Below, piece by piece: positions 43,882 to 50,980 of a stretch of 64,000 bases of DNA; within the stretch, counting starts at the first letter, position 1, and each line of letters begins with the position of its first letter. A program made the position numbers and the translations under genes. The notes below the pieces were generated by a model that saw nothing but the letters and a program-made list of their open reading frames with translations, had not been told where the DNA came from and did no database searches. This DNA is from Roseicyclus salinarum (GTDB lineage Bacteria; Pseudomonadota; Alphaproteobacteria; Rhodobacterales; Rhodobacteraceae), in the NCBI RefSeq assembly GCF_029624655.1, contig NZ_JARRSA010000009.1, forward strand, positions 62,001-126,000, read 5' to 3'.

Positions 43882-44940
43882 TCAGCGCGCGCCAAGCTCC
43901 CCCTTGCGCATCGCTTCCGGCTCCAGAAGCCGCGTCGCCATCACGACGTGGTCCCGCGTCGTCTTGCGCCACTTGAGGGGCGTCGGCACGACCGCGTCCC
44001 GGAAATGGTCGGCGGCGATGCGCGCGCGCGTCAGGCAAGACACCGCGCCGTAGGCCGTCAAGAGACGGGGCGAGGGCCGCGCGACCTGCTGCGACAGCGC
44101 GGCAAGCAGGCGCTCGCGGATCCACCCTGCCCCCAGAAGCGCACATTCCAGCCCGAGCGCGTTCACCTCGTGGAACGGGTTCATGACCCGGAGCCCGTGG
44201 TCGATCTCGAGGCGGTCGAACACGACGGGCGGATCGCCAAGGCAGACGTGCTCGGCCCGAAGATCGCCGTGCCCCTCCACGATCAGCCCGGTTTCGCCCC
44301 GCTCGAGGATCTCGTCACGGCAGAGCCGGATCGCGCGCTCGGCCGCATCGAGGACCCGCGCGGGCGCATCCATGCCGATGGCCGGCGCCATGTCGCGCAG
44401 GTGCCGCCGCGCGATCCGGATGTCACCCCGAAGCCGGTCGTGGAAGATGCGCGCGCCGTCGGCTTCGGGGGGACGTTCGCGGTAGAACCGCACGAGGAGG
44501 TCGCAGGCGCGGCCGATCTCCTCGCCGCTCGGCGGGGGCCCGCGCAGCAGGCGGCGATCAAGCATGTCCCCGGCCGGCAGGCGCACCGTCTCCACCAGCC
44601 AGTCGACCACGCGCCCCTGGCCGCCAACCGCGAGACCGCCACCGTCGCGCTGCACCAGGGGCGTCATGCCGCGGTAGACGTGGCCCGGCATCTCGCTGTT
44701 CACGCGCAACTCCGCACGGCAGAGCCGCTCGCGCGCCTGAAGCCTGCGCTGGTCGACATGGACGAGCCGCACGGGCTTGCGCAGCTTCCATGCCCGGTCA
44801 CGGGTCAGGAAAACGAGCGAGGCGTGGGTTTCGACGCAGTCGGGGCGGGGCTCGCCCGGCCAGGCCGCGCCGCTTTCCAGGAACGCGCGCTTCTCGGCAA
44901 GCGTGGGCCGGCCGCCGCCGTCCCCGTCGCCCTCCGCCAC
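43882..44940 (-). CDS. Phosphotransferase-like protein, single-domain relative of the upstream-island kinase
   Basis: A 352-residue protein similar to the N-terminal half of the neighbouring two-domain protein but lacking the P-loop module. The catalytic-loop equivalent is IVEGHGDLRAEHVCLGDP, followed by VVFDRLEIDHGLR. The start is GTG at 44940, ten bases after the DUF2267 stop, so the two probably form an operon. The pair of paralogues may have arisen by duplication with loss or gain of the ATPase domain. The substrate is unknown. Confidence 0.78.
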   Translation of the reverse strand: MAEGDGDGGGRPTLAEKRAFLESGAAWPGEPRPDCVETHASLVFLTRDRAWKLRKPVRLVHVDQRRLQARERLCRAELRVNSEMPGHVYRGMTPLVQRDGGGLAVGGQGRVVDWLVETVRLPAGDMLDRRLLRGPPPSGEEIGRACDLLVRFYRERPPEADGARIFHDRLRGDIRIARRHLRDMAPAIGMDAPARVLDAAERAIRLCRDEILERGETGLIVEGHGDLRAEHVCLGDPPVVFDRLEIDHGLRVMNPFHEVNALGLECALLGAGWIRERLLAALSQQVARPSPRLLTAYGAVSCLTRARIAADHFRDAVVPTPLKWRKTTRDHVVMATRLLEPEAMRKGELGAR

Positions 44941-44950
44941 GGCCAGGGGC

Positions 44951-45373
44951 CTATTCCCAGAGCTCCCGGATCGGTTTGCGCATGGCGTTCTTCACCTGCT
45001 CGAACTCGCCCCACGAGACGTGCCGGCGCAGCAGGTCGAACACCGCCGACACCGCGCGTTCGGGATCCTCCAGCGGCTCCTTGCGAAAGCGCGCCTCGAC
45101 GCGGGCGAGGAAATCGGCCTTGTTGCGGGGCCTTGCAGGCGTGCGCGAGGGATCCCAGCCATCGAAGAACACGCCCCGCACCAGCAGCGGAAGCTGCGCC
45201 GAAAGGTCGGCAGCCTCATCGACGGACAGGAAGTCGCGCACCGCGTGCAGGGTCTCGCACAGCAGCAGGTAGGCGCGCGCCTTTTCCCAGCCGAGGTCCG
45301 CGCACAGCTCGTTGAGCCATTCGGCAAAGACCTGCGGAGCGTGGTCGATCGCGGAAATGCCAGTCGTGGCCAT
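44951..45373 (-). CDS. DUF2267 domain protein
   Basis: A 140-residue protein matching DUF2267 over its length: an N-terminal helical part (WEKARAYLLLCETLHAVRDFL) and the second helical repeat ending in QVKNAMRKPIRELWE. DUF2267 proteins are often found in low-oxygen or stress islands with CBS, Hsp20 and PRPP-synthetase-like genes, as here. The ATG at 45373 gives the natural family start. An Fnr-like box is centred 71 bp upstream. Confidence 0.85.
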   Translation of the reverse strand: MATTGISAIDHAPQVFAEWLNELCADLGWEKARAYLLLCETLHAVRDFLSVDEAADLSAQLPLLVRGVFFDGWDPSRTPARPRNKADFLARVEARFRKEPLEDPERAVSAVFDLLRRHVSWGEFEQVKNAMRKPIRELWE

Positions 45374-45437
45374 TGGATCACCTTCGTTGCGGACGAAAGA
45401 CGCGCGCCAACCTTCCCGCAGAAGGGCGGCCTGCGCA

Positions 45438-45451
45438 TTGACGGCAATCAA
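45438..45451. promoter_or_regulatory. Fnr-like box between DUF2267 and PRPP-synthetase-like genes
   Basis: TTGACGGCAATCAA is a near-perfect Fnr/FixK-type palindrome. It lies between divergent genes, 71 bp from the DUF2267 start and about 41 bp from the plus-strand start at 45486, so it could serve either or both. Confidence 0.75.
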
Positions 45452-45485
45452 TGCCGCGCCCGCGCGCATCGGGAACACCCGTGGC

Positions 45486-46481
45486 ATGCTGGTCTTCGCG
45501 CTCAAGGGCTCTGCCGCGCTCGGCGACCGCGTCGCGGCCTGCGGCGGTCTGCAGCTCGCGCCGCACGAGGAACGCGAGTTCGACGGCGGCGAGCACAAGG
45601 CCCGGCCCCTCGTGGATGTGGCCGGGCAGGATGTCGTCGTGCTGCAGTCCCTGCACGGCTGCGACCGCGCCTCCGCGAACGACAAGCTCCTGCGGCTTCT
45701 GTTCTTCGTGGGGGCCTGCCGCGATCACGGCGCGCGGCGCGTCACCGCCGTCGCGCCCTACCTCGCCTATTCGCGCAAGGACCGGCGCACGAAGCCCCAG
45801 GACCCGGTGACCGCGCGCTACGTCGCGCAGCTTTTCGAGGCCGTGGGCGCTTCGGCGGTGGTGACGCTCGAGGTCCACAACCTCGCGGCCTTCGAGAACG
45901 CCTTTCGATGCCCGACGCTGCACCTGTCCACGGACGGGCTTTTCGCCGATCACATCGCCGCCGGGCTCGCGGGGCCCGGTGCGAAGCTGCCGCCGGCCGT
46001 GGTCTCGCCCGATCTTGGCGGCGTCAAGCGCGCCCAGCTTCTGCGCGAGGCGCTGGAGGCGCGGACGGGCGTCGCGGTACCCTTCGGCTTCATGGAGAAG
46101 CGGCGCAGCGCGGGCGTCGTGTCGGGAACGCTTTTCGCGGGCGAGGTGGCGGGCTGCGCCGTCTACATCGTGGACGACATGATCTGCGGCGGCGGCACGA
46201 TCCTGCGGGCGGCGAAAGCCGCGCGCGCACATGGCGCGGCCGAGGTCCACGCTCTCGCCGCGCACGGGCTGATGACGGATGCGGCGCTCGAGGTCCTGTC
46301 GCGGAGCGCGCTCCTCGACAGCATCGCCATCAGCGACGGCGTGGAGCCGTGCCCCGCCTTCGGCGCGGCGCTTGGCGCGCGGCTGCGCATCGTGACCTGC
46401 GCGCCGCTGCTGGCAGAGGCCCTCGCGCGCCTGCACCCGCCCCCCGGCACCGGCCCCGCAGCGCGCGGGGGGTCCGCTTGA
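45486..46481 (+). CDS. Ribose-phosphate pyrophosphokinase-like protein
   Basis: A 331-residue PRPP-synthetase family protein. It has the N-terminal pyrophosphokinase domain with YLAYSRKDRRTKPQDPVTA, the HNLAAFENAF segment, and the PRPP-binding loop YIVDDMICGGGTI near residue 225. PRPP synthetases make phosphoribosyl pyrophosphate from ATP and ribose 5-phosphate. This copy diverges from the housekeeping form and sits in a stress island, so a specialised role is likely (inference). ATG at 45486 begins the conserved core; longer frames upstream overlap the divergent gene. Confidence 0.82.
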   Translation: MLVFALKGSAALGDRVAACGGLQLAPHEEREFDGGEHKARPLVDVAGQDVVVLQSLHGCDRASANDKLLRLLFFVGACRDHGARRVTAVAPYLAYSRKDRRTKPQDPVTARYVAQLFEAVGASAVVTLEVHNLAAFENAFRCPTLHLSTDGLFADHIAAGLAGPGAKLPPAVVSPDLGGVKRAQLLREALEARTGVAVPFGFMEKRRSAGVVSGTLFAGEVAGCAVYIVDDMICGGGTILRAAKAARAHGAAEVHALAAHGLMTDAALEVLSRSALLDSIAISDGVEPCPAFGAALGARLRIVTCAPLLAEALARLHPPPGTGPAARGGSA

Positions 46482-46491
46482 CGGCCGTCAA
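46478..46491. promoter_or_regulatory. Fnr-like box upstream of the CBS-domain operon
   Basis: TTGACGGCCGTCAA is a perfect palindrome, overlapping the stop of the PRPP-synthetase-like gene and centred 70 bp before the CBS gene start. Confidence 0.75.
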
Positions 46492-46554
46492 TGAACCCTC
46501 GGCCGGGATGACGCAGACTTCCGACCATCACCCCTGAAGCGAGGGAACCCCGAC

Positions 46555-46974
46555 ATGGACATCGCATCTGCAATGCACCGCAAGGCCGACTGGGCCGAGG
46601 CAGACACGCCCGTCAGCGAGATCGCGAAGATCATGGAGAAGGACGATATCGGCGCGATCCCGATCGGAAAGGACGACCGGCTGATCGGAATGGTCACGGA
46701 TCGCGACATCGCACTGCGCGTCGTGGCCGCGGGGCGCGACCCCGAAAAGACCACCGCGCAAGAGATCATGACCGAGGGGATCGTCTACTGCCGCACGGCC
46801 GAGACGGTCGAGGACGCGATCCACCTCATGGACCAGCGCAAGATCCGGCGGCTTCCGGTCATCGACGACAACAAGCGGCTCGTGGGGATGCTCAGCCTCG
46901 GCGACATATCGCACGCCGTCAGCCGGGAACTGTCCGGCGAGCTTCTGCACGCGGTTGCCGACCACCATGGCTGA
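46555..46974 (+). CDS. Two-CBS-domain protein
   Basis: A 139-residue protein consisting of a tandem CBS pair: first domain with AIPIGKDDRLIGMVTDRDIA at about 35-55, second with RRLPVIDDNKRLVGMLSLGD at about 95-115. Such small CBS proteins sense adenosine nucleotides and occur in hypoxia-type regulons. GAGGG precedes the ATG. It begins a plus-strand series of three genes. Confidence 0.9.
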   Translation: MDIASAMHRKADWAEADTPVSEIAKIMEKDDIGAIPIGKDDRLIGMVTDRDIALRVVAAGRDPEKTTAQEIMTEGIVYCRTAETVEDAIHLMDQRKIRRLPVIDDNKRLVGMLSLGDISHAVSRELSGELLHAVADHHG

Positions 46975-47007
46975 GGCCGCGCGCGAACCGCCAAGGTAGG
47001 AAAGACC

Positions 47008-47283
47008 ATGACCAGACACGCTGTCGCGACGGTCCTGACGGCGCTGACGATCCTGTCGGGCTGCGAGGATCTCACACCCCAGCAGCGCACCGTGGTCGGC
47101 ATCACGGCGGGCGCCGCCGTCGGCCTGATCACCGCCGAGGCGCTCGAGGCCGACGACGACTGGCGCCTGATCGCGGCCCTCGCGGGGGCGGCCGCAGGCA
47201 CGATCGTCGCTCAGAACTCGGCCGACGACAGGTGCGCCTACTCGCGGGGCGACGCGACCTTCTACATCATGCCCTGCCCTTGA
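47008..47283 (+). CDS. Small glycine-zipper lipoprotein
   Basis: A 91-residue protein with a lipoprotein signal: hydrophobic segment ATVLTALTI and lipobox LSGC with Cys19. Two glycine-zipper-like helices follow (VVGITAGAAVGLITAEAL and LAGAAAGTIVAQ), suggesting membrane-associated oligomerisation. AGGAAAG precedes the ATG. It lies 33 bp after the CBS gene. Confidence 0.72.
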   Translation: MTRHAVATVLTALTILSGCEDLTPQQRTVVGITAGAAVGLITAEALEADDDWRLIAALAGAAAGTIVAQNSADDRCAYSRGDATFYIMPCP

Positions 47284-47305
47284 TCGCCGCCACGCGGAGC
47301 CCGTC

Positions 47306-47857
47306 ATGCAGACCGAACCGATCATCTCCTACCACAACATCGACCACTCGCCGGCCGTCGACGAGCTGGTGCAGCGGCGCATCGCGCTGCTGGAACGCCG
47401 CGACGAGCGCATCACCGGCTGCGAGGTCACGATGGAGGCGCCGCAGAAGCGCAAGCGCCATGGCCGGGTCTTCAAGGTCCGGCTGAACGTCCACCTGCCG
47501 GGACCGGATGTCTCGGTCGCGCGCGAGGTGGCGCAGGGAAGCGCGCAGGAGGACCTGATCCTCGCCGTGAACCGTGCCTTCACAGCGGCAGAGAAGGCGT
47601 TGAAAAAACGCAAGAAAGTGATGGGCGGAGTCGAGGTGAAGCATCACGCGCCGATCCTGCACGGCGAGATCGCCGAACTGGAGCCCGAGCTTGGCTACGG
47701 CTGGGTCACGGCTGACGACGGGCGGCGCGTCTACTTCCAGCGCGACAGCCTGACCTCGGACCAGTGGGAGCTTCTCGAAAAGGGCACCCGCATCCGGTTC
47801 CGGGAGATGGAGGGCGAAAAGGGCCCCTACGCCACCGCCGTCACCATCGCCGGGTGA
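47306..47857 (+). CDS. HPF/RaiA-type ribosome-associated protein fused to cold-shock-like domain
   Basis: A 183-residue protein. Residues about 5-105 form the S30AE/HPF domain (HSPAVDELVQRRIALLERRD, ITGCEVTMEAPQKRK), which binds the 30S subunit to hibernate ribosomes. Residues about 115-180 resemble a cold-shock OB fold: LGYGWVTADDGRRVYFQRDS and LEKGTRIRFREMEGEKGP. This is unlike the usual long HPF, whose C-terminal domain drives 100S dimerisation. It is in a run with the CBS and lipoprotein genes behind an Fnr-like box. Confidence 0.83.
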   Translation: MQTEPIISYHNIDHSPAVDELVQRRIALLERRDERITGCEVTMEAPQKRKRHGRVFKVRLNVHLPGPDVSVAREVAQGSAQEDLILAVNRAFTAAEKALKKRKKVMGGVEVKHHAPILHGEIAELEPELGYGWVTADDGRRVYFQRDSLTSDQWELLEKGTRIRFREMEGEKGPYATAVTIAG

Positions 47858-47865
47858 CCCCGCGC

Positions 47866-48639
47866 TCAGCCGGCACGCAGGCCGCGCGACATTCCCCCCA
47901 GCGCGTCGGGAACGCACTCGCACTCCTCCTCGCCAGCCCGCTCCGCAAGCGCCTGCCGGTCGCGCACGAGGATGCGGCCGGGATCGAGGATCTCGATGTC
48001 GCCAAGGTCCTGCAACCGGTGCAACGCGCGCGAGATCGACTCGGGCCGCGTGCCCAGAAGGTGCGACAGGTCGGTGCGGCTGATCGGTATCCTGACCTCC
48101 ACCCCTTCGCCCGCAGGCGCAAGCACGTCGCCGACCGCCGAGAACCGCGCGCACATCAGGTTGAGAAATCCCGCGACCCGGTTCGCGATCTTCTGGTTGG
48201 ACAGGATCACCATCCACTCCCGCGCGCGGTCGAGCTCGTCGAGCACGTTCAACAGCACGGCCCGGTCGAGGTCGGGCGAGCGCATCAGGAGGGACTCGAA
48301 CGGCGCGCGGGCGAACGAGCAGTACTCGGCATCGACCGCCGCCTCGACCGAGTAGCCGGTCGGCCCGCCGAAAACCCGGCCGAACACGTCTCCCTCCACG
48401 AGAAGCCCGACGATATGCTGCCGCCCGTCGGCAAGCGTCTTCTGCATCCTCAGAACGCCCGAAACGACGAGGCCCACGACGTCCGCCGCCTCGTTCTCCT
48501 GCAGGACGGTCTGACCCGCCCGGAAGCGCCGCAGGAGGCACATCGACATCAGCGCGTCGCGCGTGTCGGGCCGCAGCTCAGAAAAGATGCCAGAACGTGT
48601 CACGCGCTCGCGCGTGGCGGTGCAGCCTTGCCCCATCAT
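47866..48639 (-). CDS. Crp/Fnr family regulator without N-terminal cysteine cluster
   Basis: A 257-residue regulator with an N-terminal cyclic-nucleotide-fold domain (about 20-140) and a C-terminal Crp helix-turn-helix (about 165-235). The recognition helix contains RPESISRALHRL, the ExxSR pattern that reads TTGA-type half-sites. It lacks the N-terminal CxxC cluster of oxygen-sensing FNR, so the signal is different or it is a FixK/Dnr-type regulator. It converges on the HPF gene and diverges from the attachment-family gene. Confidence 0.87.
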   Translation of the reverse strand: MMGQGCTATRERVTRSGIFSELRPDTRDALMSMCLLRRFRAGQTVLQENEAADVVGLVVSGVLRMQKTLADGRQHIVGLLVEGDVFGRVFGGPTGYSVEAAVDAEYCSFARAPFESLLMRSPDLDRAVLLNVLDELDRAREWMVILSNQKIANRVAGFLNLMCARFSAVGDVLAPAGEGVEVRIPISRTDLSHLLGTRPESISRALHRLQDLGDIEILDPGRILVRDRQALAERAGEEECECVPDALGGMSRGLRAG

Positions 48640-48755
48640 GCCCTCTCAGCCTCGCCTGCGTAGCTGGACCGGGCGGACGCCCGATCCCGCCTGCCAACTG
48701 TTGGCGTGAAAAATGGTTCCAGCCGCAATGACATCATCGCCACGCACGCGGCGCG

Positions 48756-48769
48756 TTAACCGCCATCAA
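48756..48769. promoter_or_regulatory. Fnr-like box upstream of the attachment-family/FNR operon
   Basis: TTAACCGCCATCAA matches the box with one substitution, centred about 65 bp before the start at 48828. It also lies 124 bp from the divergent Crp/Fnr gene. Confidence 0.6.
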
Positions 48770-48827
48770 TGAGGCGAAGCCTGGAATCGGCTCAAATCAT
48801 CGCAGGGACGACGACAATGGAGGCGAC

Positions 48828-49292
48828 ATGGCACTCCCGAAGACCTGGGCCCTCGTGACCAACGGCGTTCGCGCGCGCATCCTGCGCGGGCTCGACGGGA
48901 GTGGCGGCGGCGAGGAACCGATCGAGCTTCACAGCAAGGCCGCGTCGACCCATCTGGGCGAGATCATGGCGGATCAGGCCGGGCGCAGTTTCGCCTCCGA
49001 CGCCAGCGGAAGGCGCTCGGCGATGGAGCCGGGGTCCGACCCTGTGCAGCGCACCATGCAGGATTTCGCGCGCGAGATCCTCGACAGCCTCGAGGCGCAC
49101 CGCCACGAGGGGCGGCTGGGCCGCCTCGCGATATTCGCCGCGCCGAGGATGCTGGGCATCCTGCGCCACGAAATGCCCGCGTCGCTGGGCGAGACCGTTG
49201 TGCTCGAACGCGATCTCAACATCGTCAACCTGCCCGACGCCGAGCTGAGGGATGCGGTCACCGAGGCGCTCGGCCAGGGGTCTCTGAAATGA
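48828..49292 (+). CDS. Host-attachment family protein (PF10116 type)
   Basis: A 154-residue protein resembling the family called protein required for attachment to host cells. The opening KTWALVTNGVRARILRG and the end LAIFAAPRMLGILRHEMP are typical; the fold is related to release-factor eRF1-like domains. In free-living bacteria the role is unknown and the family name may mislead. GGAGGCGAC precedes the ATG. Its stop overlaps the start of the FNR gene (ATGA). Confidence 0.82.
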   Translation: MALPKTWALVTNGVRARILRGLDGSGGGEEPIELHSKAASTHLGEIMADQAGRSFASDASGRRSAMEPGSDPVQRTMQDFAREILDSLEAHRHEGRLGRLAIFAAPRMLGILRHEMPASLGETVVLERDLNIVNLPDAELRDAVTEALGQGSLK

Positions 49293-50161
49293 CGTTCGTC
49301 CCGGCCGCCGACACGCTTCGGGGCGCGCTGCGGCCGGACGGCGGCAGCATCGGGGGCCGGTCCTGCGAGGGATGCGCGCTCCGCGGCGCGGAGCTGTGCC
49401 GCGCGATGCGCGACGACGGCTCCACCGGCGCAGGCAGGCCCGCGGTGCGTACCTTTCCGCGCGGCAGGCAGATCCTCGAACAGGGCGGGCAACCCGGGTT
49501 TCTGGGCGTGATCCGCAAGGGCTACGTCCGCCGCTCGACCATCAGGCTCAGCGGCAAGCGCATCCTGCTCGGCCTCGCCGTGCCGGGCGACCTCGTGGGC
49601 GCATTGGCGGGAGAGGCCTCCGTCTGCGGCCTGGAGGCGGCCACGGACGTCGAGATCTGCCTCTACGACAGCGCGGGCGTCAGCCGGCGGATGCGGCACG
49701 ACCCGCGGATCCGGCAGCTGGTGCTGCGCGAGGTCGACCACCTTCACCAGAGCCTCCTCGAGGCGCTCTGGCGCTACGGCACACTGACCAGCCGCGAGCG
49801 GATCATCGCGTTCCTCGTCTCGGCGGCCTCGATCATGCCGGTGGAGCCGTTGCCCGACGGGGCCCTCGTCCTGACGATGGAGATCGACCGGCGCGACTGG
49901 GCGGACCTGACCAACACGGCGGTCGAGACGATCAGCCGGACCCTGCGCTATCTCGAGGAGAAGGACCTCCTGACGAGCCTTTCACCCTACCGGTTCCGGA
50001 TCCGCGACCTCGACCGGCTGGCGCTTCTTGCGGGCGTGGAGCCGCCGGGGCGCGAGGCGGAGGGGCGCGTGGCTTCCGGGCCGCCGGCATCGCCCGCCGC
50101 GACGGCGGACCCCCGGCGGCCGATGACGGCGATCAATGCTCCGACCGGGGCGCGAGGATAG
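49289..50161 (+). CDS. FNR-type oxygen-responsive regulator
   Basis: A 290-residue Crp/Fnr regulator with the cysteine set of [4Fe-4S] FNR proteins: Cys26, Cys29 and Cys37 in SCEGCALRGAELCRAM, and Cys124 (TDVEICLYD) in the position of FNR Cys122. The cyclic-nucleotide fold lies at about 50-170; the helix-turn-helix has NTAVETISRTLRYL with the ExxSR contact residues. It probably activates the surrounding island through the TTGAC-N4-RTCAA boxes. It is translationally coupled to the preceding gene, whose promoter has such a box, so autoregulation is likely. The C-terminal 40 residues are a Pro/Ala tail. Confidence 0.88.
   Translation: MTFVPAADTLRGALRPDGGSIGGRSCEGCALRGAELCRAMRDDGSTGAGRPAVRTFPRGRQILEQGGQPGFLGVIRKGYVRRSTIRLSGKRILLGLAVPGDLVGALAGEASVCGLEAATDVEICLYDSAGVSRRMRHDPRIRQLVLREVDHLHQSLLEALWRYGTLTSRERIIAFLVSAASIMPVEPLPDGALVLTMEIDRRDWADLTNTAVETISRTLRYLEEKDLLTSLSPYRFRIRDLDRLALLAGVEPPGREAEGRVASGPPASPAATADPRRPMTAINAPTGARG
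50123..50136. promoter_or_regulatory. Fnr-like box upstream of hsp20
   Basis: ATGACGGCGATCAA, one end mismatch from consensus, inside the last codons of the FNR gene and centred about 98 bp before the Hsp20 start. Confidence 0.55.
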
Positions 50162-50227
50162 ACTGCCCCGCGTCACGATAGGCCCGGCCGCGCTCCTGCG
50201 CGGTCTTGTTCGAAGGGAGACGCAAGG

Positions 50228-50752
50228 ATGACCAGCAAGACATCGGAGATCGAGGTTCAGAAGGAAGCGGCGCCGGCAGCTAGCGAAGGCTGGCCGCCCA
50301 TTCTTTCGCTCAGGAACGAGATCGACCGGCTGTTCGACGATTTCAGCGCGGGTTTCTGGCGGCGGCCGCTGTCGCGCAGGATGCAGTCGCTGCTGCCCGC
50401 CGAGGGCGCATGGGCGCTGCAGCCCGCGACCGAGCTTGTCAAATGCGACGGCGAATACCGCATCACGGCCGAGCTGCCCGGAATGGCCGCCGAGGACATC
50501 GACATCAAGCTGAGCGACGGGACCATCACGATCCATGGCGAGAAGTCGGAGGAAAGGAAGGAAGAGAAGGAGGACTACCTCCTGAGCGAGCGCCGCTACG
50601 GCGAGTTCCATCGCACGCTGTCCCTTCCCCCCGGCATCGACGCAGGCGCCGTGTCGGCCAGCTTTGCCAACGGCGTCCTGACAGTGACCCTGCCCAAGAG
50701 CGCCGAGGCGAAGGAGAAGGAACGCAAGGTCGAGGTCCAGTCCGCGGCCTGA
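50228..50752 (+). CDS. Small heat shock protein Hsp20
   Basis: A 174-residue alpha-crystallin chaperone. The ACD spans about 65-165, with LVKCDGEYRITAELPGM, the conserved LPPGIDAGAVSASFANGVL and LTVTLPKSAEAKEKER. The N-terminal arm has IDRLFDDFSAGFWRRP, common in this class. GGGAGACGCAAGG precedes the ATG. It holds unfolded proteins under stress, probably under low oxygen here. Confidence 0.93.
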   Translation: MTSKTSEIEVQKEAAPAASEGWPPILSLRNEIDRLFDDFSAGFWRRPLSRRMQSLLPAEGAWALQPATELVKCDGEYRITAELPGMAAEDIDIKLSDGTITIHGEKSEERKEEKEDYLLSERRYGEFHRTLSLPPGIDAGAVSASFANGVLTVTLPKSAEAKEKERKVEVQSAA

Positions 50753-50910
50753 ACGCGGACGGCCGAACGAGGCTCCCGGCGCCTCCGGCTCCGGCGGAGG
50801 TGCAACTGGCCCCGGCAGCACGCTCCGGCCTGTCCCCGGTCCGAAGTCTGCCGGGGCTCTTTGCGGCGCGGCCCCGCCCGCGCGGGCCCTGCCCCGCCGC
50901 AGCCCGCCCG

Positions 50911-50924
50911 TTGACCGCGGTCAT
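50911..50924. promoter_or_regulatory. Fnr-like box upstream of the groEL-like gene
   Basis: TTGACCGCGGTCAT, a near-perfect palindrome centred about 63 bp before the start at 50981. Confidence 0.7.
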
Positions 50925-50980
50925 CGACAGCGCAGCGCGGCGGCGCATCCTGTCGGGGCCGCGACCATCGGGAGACCGAC

